This document shows, piece after piece, positions 56,403-64,000 of a stretch of 64,000 nt of DNA. A program made the position numbers and the translations under genes. The notes under the pieces were generated by a model. It searched no databases and was not told the DNA's origin. It saw only the letters and a list, made by a program, of their open reading frames with translations. The stretch covers positions 1-64,000 of the forward strand of contig CAJAVE010000131.1 in NCBI GenBank assembly GCA_903945325.1, in the 5' to 3' direction. How positions within the stretch are numbered: position 1 is the first letter of the stretch; each line of letters opens with the position of its first letter. This DNA is from an uncultured beta proteobacterium. Its GTDB lineage: Bacteria > Pseudomonadota > Gammaproteobacteria > Burkholderiales > Burkholderiaceae_C.

Positions 56403-57584
56403 ATGGCCATCCTCGCTGTCAACGCCGGTTCATCGACCCTCAAATTCTCCCTTCATCCACGCCACGGCGCGCAGGCGTTGCCCAGCGTGCTGAGTGGCAA
56501 TATCCAGGGTCTGGAGCCTGGTGGCTCGCCCGAGATGGGTTGGTCGTTCAATGGTGTGTCGCACAAGCAAACGCTGGCTGCAGGCGAGGGCAGCCCCTTT
56601 GCACGCGCACTCGTCGCGCTGCGCACGCTACTGGCGACCGAACCCGGCGTGCCTGCCATCGAAGTCGTGGCGCACCGCGTGGTGCATGGTGGGGCGGACT
56701 ACTCGGCCAGTGTCATCGTCACGCCTGAGGTGTTGGCACACCTCACGCAACTGAACTCGCTGGCACCCTTGCACCAGCCGCACAACCTGGAAGGCGTGCG
56801 CGCCTTCCAGCAGGCCTTTCCCGAATTACCGCAGATCGCCTGTTTTGACACGGCCTTTCACGCCACGCTGGCCGAAGTGGACTATGCATTTGCTTTGCCC
56901 CAAGCGCTGGCCGACGAGGGCGTGCGCCGCTACGGCTTCCATGGTTTGTCGTATCAGTTCATCATGGACACGCTGCTGGAGCGCAGCCCGCGCGCCCGTG
57001 GCCGCGTGCTGATGGCCCATTTGGGCAATGGCGCCAGTCTGTGCGCCGCGCGTGATGGCAAAAGTTGCGCCACCACCATGGGTTTCTCGGCGGTCGATGG
57101 GCTGATGATGGGCACCCGCACCGGCGCACTGGACCCCGGCGTCATCCTCTACCTGCTGGAGCAGGGCTGGGACCACAAACGCCTGCAAAACCTGCTCTAC
57201 AAGCAAAGTGGCTTGCTAGGCGTGTCCGGCATTTCGGCTGACATGCGCCGCCTGCGGGCCGAGTCCAACCCTGCTGCGCAAAAGGCCATCGCCATGTTCA
57301 CCCACCGGGTGGTGCGCGAAAGCGGCGCCCTGGTTGCCTGTCTGGGCGGCCTGGATGTACTGGCCTTCAGCGGTGGCATTGGCGAACATGACGCCGTACT
57401 GCGCGCCGATGTCTGCACACAGCTGGGATATCTGGGTGTGCACATTGACCCGGTCCTCAACGCAGCAGCGGTGGGTGATGCGGTCATGCCGGTACACCTG
57501 CCGCAGAGCACAGTTGAAGTGTGGGTCGTGCCCACCGACGAAGGCCGCGTTGCCGCGCGGGATGCTGCGCGACTGATTTTTTAG
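56403..57584 (+). CDS. ackA: Acetate/propionate kinase
   Basis: A 393-residue AckA, making ATP from acetyl (or other acyl) phosphate. VNAGSSTLKFSLH, HRVVHGGADYSASV, FDTAFHATL, YGFHGLSYQFI, AHLGNGASLCA, FSAVDGLMMGTRTGALDPG and FSGGIGEHDAVLR cover the substrate, phosphate and adenosine sites. It is co-transcribed with MaoC-Pta. A family A repeat separates it from the convergent diguanylate cyclase gene. Confidence 0.96.
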   Translation: MAILAVNAGSSTLKFSLHPRHGAQALPSVLSGNIQGLEPGGSPEMGWSFNGVSHKQTLAAGEGSPFARALVALRTLLATEPGVPAIEVVAHRVVHGGADYSASVIVTPEVLAHLTQLNSLAPLHQPHNLEGVRAFQQAFPELPQIACFDTAFHATLAEVDYAFALPQALADEGVRRYGFHGLSYQFIMDTLLERSPRARGRVLMAHLGNGASLCAARDGKSCATTMGFSAVDGLMMGTRTGALDPGVILYLLEQGWDHKRLQNLLYKQSGLLGVSGISADMRRLRAESNPAAQKAIAMFTHRVVRESGALVACLGGLDVLAFSGGIGEHDAVLRADVCTQLGYLGVHIDPVLNAAAVGDAVMPVHLPQSTVEVWVVPTDEGRVAARDAARLIF

Positions 57585-57587
57585 GCG

Positions 57588-57646
57588 AATCGGGCTCCAG
57601 CCCTCGTTAAATATGCGCAACCAGCTATAAAATTGATAGCGTTTTA
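57588..57646 (-). repeat. Family A repeat, copy 8 (between ackA and GGDEF gene)
   Basis: On the minus strand: CGCTATCAATTTTATAGCTG (arms GCTAT and ATAGC perfect), GTTGCGCATATTTAAC, then GAGGGCTGGAGCCCGAT. It begins three bases after the ackA stop and ends just before the GGDEF gene stop. Confidence 0.8.
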
Positions 57647-57652
57647 TCAGAT

Positions 57653-60589
57653 TTATCGCACCCGGTTTCGCCCTTCGAGCTTCGCTCGGTACAGCGCCGT
57701 GTCGGCTTCTGAGACCAGGAAAGTTGGTGATAGGTCGTCCGCTGGAATGCAAGATGCCACACCCAGGCTGATGGTCACCACCGGGCCTGTCGGCGAGTTC
57801 GGGTGTGCAATGGCACGCGCCTCGCAGGCGGACCGCAACGCTTCGGCGATAGACAGGGCGCCAGCATGGTCCGTGCCCGGGATCAGGACGACGAACTCCT
57901 CCCCACCATAGCGTGCTGCCAGGTCACCGGCCCGACCCACTGCCTGCAGGAAAACATCCGCGACTGCCGCCAGGCACTTGTCTCCTTGGGGATGCCCTAG
58001 CGTGTCGTTGTATTGCTTGAAGCTGTCAATGTCGGCCATCACAATGGCAAGCGGCGTTTGTGTGCGGGCGGCGCGGCGCCACTCCTGTTCCAGGGCTTCG
58101 TCAAAACGTCTGCGGTTGGCCAGCCCGGTAGTGGCGTCGCTGAACGACAGGCGCAACAGGTGTTCGTTGGCCAGTCGCAACTCTTCAGTCCGTTGCGCCA
58201 CCAGCCGCTCCATCTCCATCTGCCTGCGGCGAAGGCTGCGCGTACGCAGGTGGAACAAGGCGACGATGCCGCCCATGGTTGCCAGAGCGGCCAGCGCCTG
58301 GAACCAGGTGGTCTGGTAGAGGTAGGGGCGCACGGTGATGGCAAACCCGTCTTTCAGTTCACTCCAACGCCGGCCGTCGATAGTGGCTCCGACGCGCAAG
58401 CGGTATGTGCCGTGCGGCAGGGCAGGGAATGCCGCCTCGCGGCTGCGCCCGGCATCGACCCAATCGCGCGTGAGGCCTTCTACCTGGTACCGAAAACGAA
58501 CCCGGTCCGCGTTGAGTAAAGTCATGGCGGTGTAACGGATGGCCAATGGCGCTGAACCGGGTGGAAGGGTGACGTCCGCCGCGGTGGGTTGACTGACTCC
58601 GTCGACCAAAACGTTTTCGATGGAAACGGCAGGCGGCTCACCCGTGCCGGGCAGGTGCAACGGGTCCACGACGACCAGCCCGTTGGCCGATGGCAGCCAC
58701 AGGTGCCCGCTGGCATCCATGCCTCCGGCGGGCTGCAGGCCGCCGGCAAAGGAGGTGCTGCGCAAGGCGTCGCCCGGGCCATAACCGGTCGAGGTGACTT
58801 TGGCAAGTCGGCCCTCCAAAAAGGCGTCCAGCTCGGCGCGCGGCACGCTGTAGAAGCCGCGGTTGCAGGTCATCCAGAAGTGTCCGGTACGGTCCTCCAG
58901 AATGGTCAAAGCACTGCCGTCCCACAGGCCGTCAGTGGGGCGAACGGAGCCCAGCTTGCCATCGCGCAGGCGATTTAACCCCATTCCACTGGTGCCGATC
59001 CACAGGCTGGACGCTGCATCTTCATGCAGTGACATGATCCAGTTCGACACCAAGCCGTCCGTGGTAGTCAGTGTAGTGAAGTTGCCTTCACGCAAGCGGT
59101 ACAGCCCTTGCCCGGGCGTTCCAAACCACAAGGTCCCGCTGCGGTCCTCCAGTACCGTGGTCACGCCTTCGACGGGCGCCCCCGCCACGCGCACGGCGCC
59201 GAACGCATTTGCATGGAACCGCGCCAACCCCGCGCGCGTGCCGGCCCAAACCACCCCTTTGCCGTCCTGGTAGAGCACACGCACTTCGGAGTGGGGCAGG
59301 CCTTGGGCGGTACCAAAAGACGCGATGCGCCCTGTCTTGTTCAGTCGCGCCACACCGGCTGTGTAGGTGCCTATCCAGATTGAACCGTCCTGGTCCTCCA
59401 TCAGACTGGAGATGTCGTCCGAGGGCAGCCCGTCTTTTTTGCGCAGGGTCTTGACCTGATCGCCTTCGATGCGGCTGAGCCCGCCACCGGCGGTGCCGAT
59501 CCATGTCACACCATTGCGGGCATGTAGCACCGAGCGCGTGTTGTCGCCCGATAGCCCCTCGGGCGTTCCCAGCACCACGAAAGGTCGATTGCGGAGCCGG
59601 TTCAGGCCGCCCACCCAGGTACCGACCCAGACGCTACCCTCCCGGTCTATCTGCAGCGACCAGATGTGTTCTCCGGCAAGGCCACCAGCGGTCGAGATCG
59701 AGGTGAACCGCCCCTCGCTCAAGCGGCTCACGCCGGCGCCCCAGGTGCCAATCCAGAGCGCGCCTTGCGCGTCGCGCGCCAGGGTGGTGAGCTGGTCGGT
59801 GGGTAGCCCGTCTGCCACCGTGTAGGTCTTGATATTGCCGCGCTGTACGTGGGCCAATCCACCCCCGGCCGTTGCCGCCCAGACGCCACCATCCGGATCG
59901 GCCAGCACCGAGCGCACCTCCAGGTGCGGAAATCCGTTGCCCGGGTTGTACACCCGAAATTTCTCACCGGCAAAGGATACGAGTCCGCCCCCGGAAGTGC
60001 CGATCCAGAGCGTGCCCTCCGTGTCGAACGCCAGCGAGCGCAGGCGATTGGTGGGCAGCCCCTGGGCCTGTTGGTAGAGCTTGGTCACGCCCTTGTCCCA
60101 CCGCACCAGACCGTTCTCGGTAGCGGCCCACACAGCGCCGTCCTGCGCCTGGGCAAAGCTCCAGACCCTGCGGCCATTGGTCACCTCGGCCGAAATGGCG
60201 GTCTTGAAGACGCCGTCGCTGTATACCGCAGCGCCCTTGGTGTGTCCGACCCACAACTTGCCCTGTGCGTCCTCCATGAAACCAAAAATGGGCTGCAGGG
60301 CCATTTCCGGCGCGCGGGTGGAGTCAAAGGTGGTGAAACGCACGCCGTCGAAACGCGAAATTCCGCCCGCCGTACCCACCCAGAGGTAGCCATCTCGGGT
60401 CTGAAACAGGGATTGCACCGTGTTCAGCGGTAGCCCCTGCTCGGTCTGCCAGACGTCGACCTTGTATTGGGTGAGCGATGTTTTGGCGGCACCTGGCTGC
60501 GCGTGCCCCGCCAGGGCCGACATGCCCGCCAGCACCGACGCCATGGCGACACTGCACAGCAACCGGGACAGGAGTTTTGACGCAGTCAT
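57653..60589 (-). CDS. Two-component-propeller sensor diguanylate cyclase
   Basis: A 978-residue membrane receptor. A signal peptide (residues 1-31) precedes about 14 Reg_prop blades (repeats like GTLWIGTSGGGL, GSIWIGTYTAGV) forming two seven-bladed propellers in the periplasm, a Y_Y_Y domain (residues about 665-735), one membrane helix (TWFQALAALATMGGIVALFHL), a short coiled coil and a GGDEF domain. The active motif GGEEF is at 895-899 with an I-site RAGD just before. It is HTCS-like in its input half but has GGDEF output instead of a kinase. The ligand is unknown; glycans are a typical guess. Confidence 0.92.
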   Translation of the reverse strand: MTASKLLSRLLCSVAMASVLAGMSALAGHAQPGAAKTSLTQYKVDVWQTEQGLPLNTVQSLFQTRDGYLWVGTAGGISRFDGVRFTTFDSTRAPEMALQPIFGFMEDAQGKLWVGHTKGAAVYSDGVFKTAISAEVTNGRRVWSFAQAQDGAVWAATENGLVRWDKGVTKLYQQAQGLPTNRLRSLAFDTEGTLWIGTSGGGLVSFAGEKFRVYNPGNGFPHLEVRSVLADPDGGVWAATAGGGLAHVQRGNIKTYTVADGLPTDQLTTLARDAQGALWIGTWGAGVSRLSEGRFTSISTAGGLAGEHIWSLQIDREGSVWVGTWVGGLNRLRNRPFVVLGTPEGLSGDNTRSVLHARNGVTWIGTAGGGLSRIEGDQVKTLRKKDGLPSDDISSLMEDQDGSIWIGTYTAGVARLNKTGRIASFGTAQGLPHSEVRVLYQDGKGVVWAGTRAGLARFHANAFGAVRVAGAPVEGVTTVLEDRSGTLWFGTPGQGLYRLREGNFTTLTTTDGLVSNWIMSLHEDAASSLWIGTSGMGLNRLRDGKLGSVRPTDGLWDGSALTILEDRTGHFWMTCNRGFYSVPRAELDAFLEGRLAKVTSTGYGPGDALRSTSFAGGLQPAGGMDASGHLWLPSANGLVVVDPLHLPGTGEPPAVSIENVLVDGVSQPTAADVTLPPGSAPLAIRYTAMTLLNADRVRFRYQVEGLTRDWVDAGRSREAAFPALPHGTYRLRVGATIDGRRWSELKDGFAITVRPYLYQTTWFQALAALATMGGIVALFHLRTRSLRRRQMEMERLVAQRTEELRLANEHLLRLSFSDATTGLANRRRFDEALEQEWRRAARTQTPLAIVMADIDSFKQYNDTLGHPQGDKCLAAVADVFLQAVGRAGDLAARYGGEEFVVLIPGTDHAGALSIAEALRSACEARAIAHPNSPTGPVVTISLGVASCIPADDLSPTFLVSEADTALYRAKLEGRNRVR

Positions 60590-60623
60590 TTCAGACTGGA
60601 GTGGCGCGCGCGGTTGGCCGACT

Positions 60624-61580
60624 TCAGTTCAGCGCCATGCTGAGCTTGCGCCGGTAGGTGGCCACCAGCTGAGCCTGCGGGTCCTGCAGGGCGGCGGCCT
60701 TGCCGGCAATTTCGATGCCACCCGCAGTCTTGCCCGCTGCCAACGGGTCCACCTTGGGCTTGGGCGGTGTCAGCAGCTCCAGAATGGCGACATAGGTCTT
60801 GCGCGGCAGGGCATCATTCCAGGTCTTGTCGCGCATGATGATTTCCAGCAGCTCATCCATCGCAGCAGTCCAGTCACCGCTGACCATCAGCACTCGGGCC
60901 TTGGCCAGGCGGGTATCAAAGTCGCGCTTGTTGCTGGCAATCAAAAGGTCAAACTGTTCGGCCGTCCAGTTGCCGCGCGGGTCGCCCACAACGAACTGGA
61001 TCGAGGCCAGGAATTGGCCCAGCGCTTCAAAGCGCAACTGGCGTGGAATTTCAGCCAGCGCCGGGGCCAGCGCCGCTTCGGCGTCGTCGAACAGGTCGTT
61101 TTCGATCAGCAGCTTCACATAGTCGTAGCGCGCATCGTCGTTGCCGGGATTGATGGTCAGCGCCTCGTGCAGCTTGTGCAGGGCCGCTTGCGGGTCGCCG
61201 GCAGCTATCAAAGCCTGCGCGTCTTCGGCATCGGACTGTGCTTCCAGTACCTCGGGTGACGGAACATGCTTGTCCAGAAAGGCCTTGATTTCGCTCTCGG
61301 GTTTGGCGCCCATAAAGCCATCCACCGGCTTGCCGCCCACCATCAGCACGCAGGTGGGGATGGAGCGGATGCCAAACGCCTGGCTGAGCTCCTGCTGCGC
61401 GTCAGAGTCGATCTTGACCAGCTTGAATCGGCCCGCGTAGTCGGTTTCGACCTTCTCAAGGATAGGCCCAATGACCTTGCAGGGGCCGCACCACGGCGCC
61501 CAGAAATCGACCAGAACAGGCACATGGCTGGAAGCGGCAACGACTTCGGCATCGAAGTTTTCTACGGTAACGTTAATCAT
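60624..61580 (-). CDS. Thioredoxin-TPR co-chaperone (CnoX/YbbN-like)
   Basis: A 318-residue cytoplasmic protein. The N-terminal thioredoxin domain has the redox site W30-CGPC-K (VDFWAPWCGPCKVIGPI), and the cis-proline in SIPTCVLMVGG. Residues about 120-318 are TPR-like helices (ALIAAGDPQAALHKLHEAL, DDAEAALAPALAEIP). CnoX proteins protect GroEL substrates under oxidative stress; this one has an intact CGPC like the Caulobacter type. It may be called trxA by similarity. It is divergent from purE, 82 bases apart. Confidence 0.92.
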   Translation of the reverse strand: MINVTVENFDAEVVAASSHVPVLVDFWAPWCGPCKVIGPILEKVETDYAGRFKLVKIDSDAQQELSQAFGIRSIPTCVLMVGGKPVDGFMGAKPESEIKAFLDKHVPSPEVLEAQSDAEDAQALIAAGDPQAALHKLHEALTINPGNDDARYDYVKLLIENDLFDDAEAALAPALAEIPRQLRFEALGQFLASIQFVVGDPRGNWTAEQFDLLIASNKRDFDTRLAKARVLMVSGDWTAAMDELLEIIMRDKTWNDALPRKTYVAILELLTPPKPKVDPLAAGKTAGGIEIAGKAAALQDPQAQLVATYRRKLSMALN

Positions 61581-61624
61581 GAAGGCAGGCTCGGGGGGAA
61601 AAAGTAAAATTGTGAAACATTGCG

Positions 61625-61646
61625 GGACAGACCTTTAGCTCTGTCC
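61625..61646. promoter_or_regulatory. Inverted repeat upstream of purE
   Basis: GGACAGA-CCTTTAGC-TCTGTCC has 7-base perfect arms and an 8-base spacer, 16 bases before the purE ATG and 44 bases before the divergent thioredoxin gene. It may be an operator or leader stem. A PUR-box or PurR site is not recognisable. Confidence 0.35.
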
Positions 61647-61662
61647 TCAACCATTCAAGTTT

Positions 61663-62157
61663 ATGACCAATATTCAAATCGGCGTCGTCATGGGCTCCAG
61701 CTCCGACTGGGACACCATGCAGCACGCAGTCCAGATTCTCCAACAGTTTGGTGTCAGCCATGAAGCAAAAGTCGTTTCGGCGCACCGCATGCCAGATGAC
61801 ATGTTTGCGTACGCTGAAGCAGCAGTAGGTCGTGGCCTGCGCGCCATCATCGCCGGTGCGGGCGGTGCCGCCCACCTGCCGGGCATGCTGGCAGCCAAAA
61901 CCACGGTGCCGGTGCTGGGCGTGCCGGTGGCCAGCAAGCACCTGTCGGGCGTGGATTCGCTGCACAGTATCGTGCAAATGCCCAAGGGCATACCCGTGGC
62001 CACCTTTGCCATTGGCGCCGCAGGTGCAGCCAATGCCGCCCTGTTTGCCGTGGCCATGCTGGCGGCAGACCATCCCACATTGCGCCAGAAGCTGGATGAA
62101 TTCCGAGCCCACCAGACCGAAATGGCCCGCAACATGACCGTGCCACCTGTCTTATGA
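61663..62157 (+). CDS. purE: N5-carboxyaminoimidazole ribonucleotide mutase
   Basis: A 164-residue class I PurE, converting N5-CAIR to [18 protein letters not shown]-type start ([21 protein letters not shown]), SAHRMPDDM with the catalytic histidine and [16 protein letters not shown] with the second are all present. It precedes purK. Its stop is immediately followed by a family B repeat, and an ATG overlaps the stop (ATGA at 62154), a possible alternative purK start. Confidence 0.97.
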   Translation: MTNIQIGVVMGSSSDWDTMQHAVQILQQFGVSHEAKVVSAHRMPDDMFAYAEAAVGRGLRAIIAGAGGAAHLPGMLAAKTTVPVLGVPVASKHLSGVDSLHSIVQMPKGIPVATFAIGAAGAANAALFAVAMLAADHPTLRQKLDEFRAHQTEMARNMTVPPVL

Positions 62158-62232
62158 GCCCCCACGCTCCACCGTTGCACGGGTCGCTGCCCCCCGAGGG
62201 GGCTGACCTGCCTTGGGGCGGCCCGGCGGCAG
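62158..62232 (+). repeat. Family B GC-rich repeat, copy 2 (between purE and purK)
   Basis: About 75 bases nearly identical to 863-937, starting right after the purE stop and ending five bases before the purK ATG. It contains GCCCCCC facing GGGGGC. In the purK frame it is open, so it can be translated from ATG 62154. Confidence 0.8.
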
Positions 62233-62237
62233 GTCTT

Positions 62238-63395
62238 ATGAAAGAGATCACGCTGGGTGTGATGGGTGGCGGCCAGTTGGGCCGCATGTTCGTGCACGCC
62301 GCCCAGCGCATGGGCTACTTCACCGCTGTGCTGGACCCGGACCCGCTGAGCCCGGCCGGGCGCGTCAGCCATCACCACATCCAGACCGCGTATACCGACC
62401 CGGCGGGTCTGCAGCAGCTGTCTGAGCGCTGCGTGGCGGTCACCACCGAGTTTGAGAATGTGCCCGCCCTCGCGCTGGCGCAACTGGCGAAAGCGTGCAC
62501 CGTGTCGCCCGCAGCGAACGGCGTCGCCATCGCCCAGGACCGTGCGCGCGAGAAGTCTCACTTTGAGTCCTGCGGTGTGCCGGTAGCCCCCTACGCAGTG
62601 ATCGAAACCCCGGTGCAACTGGCCGTTGTGTCAGAGGATTTGTTGCCGGGCATTTTGAAAACCGCCAGCATGGGCTACGACGGCAAGGGCCAGGTTCGGG
62701 TGACAACCCGTGCAGAATTGGCTGCCGCCTGGGACGGTCTGAAGCACGTGCCCTGCGTGCTGGAGAAGATGCTCCCCTTGCAACTGGAGTGCTCGGTCAT
62801 CGTGGCCCGTGGTGGGGACGGCGTCTGCGTCAACCTGCCGGTGCAGCGCAACCTGCACCGCGACGGAATACTGGCCGTGACCGAGGTTTATGAAGGAAAT
62901 CTGCCTCCAGCCCTGGTGGAACGTGCGGTAGCAGCCGCAAAATCCATCGCAACCGGCTTGCAATACGTGGGTGTGTTGTGTGTGGAGTTCTTCGTGTTGG
63001 AGCCGGGCTCGGACGAAGCAATCGAGTTGGGTGGCCTGGTGGTGAATGAGATGGCACCCCGCCCGCACAACAGTGGCCACTACAGCCTGGACGCCTGCGA
63101 CGTGTCGCAGTTCGAGCTGCAGGTGCGCACCCTTGCCGGTTTGCCGCTCACGCAACCGCGCCAGCACAGCCCGTCCATCATGCTCAACCTGCTCGGCGAT
63201 ATCTGGCCTGAAGGTGGCGCGCCGCCCTGGGCGGACGTGTTGGCCCTGCCCGGCACGCACCTCCATCTCTACGGCAAAGCCAAAGCCAGCAAGGGACGCA
63301 AGATGGGGCATCTGACGGTGACTGGCGACACAGTCGAACAGGTGCGGGCAAGCGCCTTGCGGGCAGCCGTCAGGCTCGGCATCGCCGCATTTTGA
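62238..63395 (+). CDS. purK: 5-(carboxyamino)imidazole ribonucleotide synthase
   Basis: A 385-residue ATP-grasp enzyme making N5-CAIR from AIR, bicarbonate and ATP. GVMGGGQLGRMFVHAAQRMGY is the canonical N-terminus, so ATG 62238 is preferred. FENVP, GYDGKGQVRV and EMAPRPHNSGHY are ATP-grasp and substrate segments. The frame continues upstream through the family B repeat to ATG 62154, which would add 28 non-conserved residues. The missing Shine-Dalgarno before 62238 (AGGTCTT only) leaves the real start open. It is followed by tsaC six bases later. Confidence 0.95.
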   Translation: MKEITLGVMGGGQLGRMFVHAAQRMGYFTAVLDPDPLSPAGRVSHHHIQTAYTDPAGLQQLSERCVAVTTEFENVPALALAQLAKACTVSPAANGVAIAQDRAREKSHFESCGVPVAPYAVIETPVQLAVVSEDLLPGILKTASMGYDGKGQVRVTTRAELAAAWDGLKHVPCVLEKMLPLQLECSVIVARGGDGVCVNLPVQRNLHRDGILAVTEVYEGNLPPALVERAVAAAKSIATGLQYVGVLCVEFFVLEPGSDEAIELGGLVVNEMAPRPHNSGHYSLDACDVSQFELQVRTLAGLPLTQPRQHSPSIMLNLLGDIWPEGGAPPWADVLALPGTHLHLYGKAKASKGRKMGHLTVTGDTVEQVRASALRAAVRLGIAAF

Positions 63396-63401
63396 GCGGC
63401 C

Positions 63402-64000
63402 ATGATTCTGCCTGCATCCGCTCCTGAATCCATAGCTGCTTGCGCAATAACCATAAGGGCTGGAGGCCTTTTTGGCATGCCAACCGAGACCGTTTATGGG
63501 CTGGGAGCCGATGCCGACAACGACGCCGCGGTGGCCAAAATTTTTGCCGCGAAGGGCCGCCCGACGGATCACCCGCTGATCGTGCATATCGCGTCCCATG
63601 ATGGCGGCATGTCCGGCGTGGCCCACTATGCAGCCCAGGTGCCGCCGTACGCGCAGCAACTGATGTCGGCCTTCTGGCCGGGGCCGCTGACGCTGATCCT
63701 GCCACGTCGCCCTGGCGTGGGAGCTGCCAGTGCGGGTGGTCAAAATTCCATTGGCCTGCGTTGCCCGGCCCATCCGGCCGCACAAGCGGTACTACGCGCC
63801 TTGCGCGACACGTCCGGCGGCCAGACGCCGGTGTGGGGCATTGCCGCACCCAGTGCCAACCGGTTTGGTCGCGTCAGCCCGACTACGGCGGCCCATGTGG
63901 ACAGCGAGTTGGGACCGGACCTGCTGGTTCTGGACGGCGGGCCCTGTGACCTGGGCATCGAGTCCACCATCATCGACTGCACGCGCGGCGCACCGGTTTT
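63402..64000 (+). CDS. tsaC: L-threonylcarbamoyladenylate synthase (Sua5/TsaC), 3' end cut by window edge
   Basis: The gene runs off the right edge; 199 residues are visible. The Sua5/YciO/YrdC fold makes threonylcarbamoyl-AMP for t6A37 tRNA modification. PTETVYGLGADA, KIFAAKGRPTDHPLIVHI, WPGPLTLILPR, GLRCPAHP and APSANRFGRVSPTTAAHV are conserved. Family members with a C-terminal Sua5 domain are about 330 residues, so more may follow. Residues about 6-24 (ESIAACAITIRAGGLFG) are encoded by a family A repeat, forming the first helix and the start of the RAGG strand. ATG 63402 lies six bases after the purK stop. Confidence 0.93.
   Translation, partial: MILPASAPESIAACAITIRAGGLFGMPTETVYGLGADADNDAAVAKIFAAKGRPTDHPLIVHIASHDGGMSGVAHYAAQVPPYAQQLMSAFWPGPLTLILPRRPGVGAASAGGQNSIGLRCPAHPAAQAVLRALRDTSGGQTPVWGIAAPSANRFGRVSPTTAAHVDSELGPDLLVLDGGPCDLGIESTIIDCTRGAPV
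63419..63474 (+). repeat. Family A repeat, copy 9 (inside tsaC 5' end)
   Basis: CATAGCTGCTTGCGCAATAA, CCATAAGGGCTGGAGG and CCTTTTT match the right two-thirds of the family; the left GCTAT arm is degraded to GCTCCT. It is in the same frame as copy 1 in the SrkA-like gene. Confidence 0.65.

Noticed and set aside
61201-61225. AGCTATCAAAGCCTGCGC in the thioredoxin-TPR gene as a tenth family A copy
   Set aside because: Only one short block matches and the GGGGCT end is absent; probably chance.

Overview
The window reads as chromosome from a GC-rich betaproteobacterium, most likely a member of the Comamonadaceae (Rhodoferax/Polaromonas-like). This is inferred from protein resemblance and local gene order: pgk, pyk, fba, purC; dprA next to smg; yajC-secD-secF; DUF3141 near MaoC-Pta and ackA. 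No database search was possible. I see no tRNA, rRNA, CRISPR array, transposase or prophage. No gene-free stretch exceeds about 300 bases. The first gene (DUF2855) and the last (Sua5/TsaC) are cut by the window edges.

Layout. 1-4.6 kb: a partial DUF2855 gene, a metallophosphoesterase translationally coupled to a Ser/Thr kinase-UspA fusion, a small membrane protein and an SrkA-like kinase. 4.6-10.3 kb: moaC, a BepA-like M48 protease, a holin-fold membrane protein, DUF3717/DUF1289, yaeQ, purB and a glutathione transferase. 10.4-17.6 kb: an eight-gene minus-strand operon of membrane-lipid type (amine oxidase, DUF1365, cyclopropane synthase, chalcone isomerase-like, MFS, DUF3833, SDR, SnoaL-like). 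17.8-29.7 kb: a degenerate HD-GYP protein, rfaE2, glnE, yhdP, a nitrilase, mltA and cheV. 29.8-39.4 kb: fused indolepyruvate ferredoxin oxidoreductase, yajC-secD-secF and DUF1631. 39.4-45.2 kb: smg, dprA, a LysM protein, def-fmt and azlCD. 45.3-51.4 kb: pgk, a REC-GGDEF regulator, pyk, fba and purC. 51.4-57.6 kb: DUF3141, HDOD, MaoC-Pta and ackA. 57.7-64 kb: a propeller-sensor diguanylate cyclase, a thioredoxin-TPR protein, purE, purK and tsaC.

Most genes are housekeeping: central carbon metabolism, purine synthesis, Sec export, start-Met processing, nitrogen control. Two diguanylate cyclases, a degenerate HD-GYP protein, an HDOD protein and CheV form a signalling layer.

The most unusual signal is a dispersed, AT-rich, hairpin-forming short repeat (family A, about 50-65 bp, nine copies). 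Four copies are intergenic. Five lie inside open reading frames without breaking them: the SrkA-like kinase, the M48 protease (where it encodes the signal-peptide core), the MFS transporter, fmt and tsaC. Each orientation is read in a single consistent frame, which recalls the Rickettsia palindromic elements that insert peptides into proteins. A second, GC-rich repeat (family B, four full or partial copies) sits just after stop codons, including between purE and purK. Other items are a terminator-like hairpin 11 bp before purC, a hairpin at the predicted 5' end of moaC mRNA, a large palindrome ahead of the lipid operon, and an FNR-like box ahead of MaoC-Pta/ackA.
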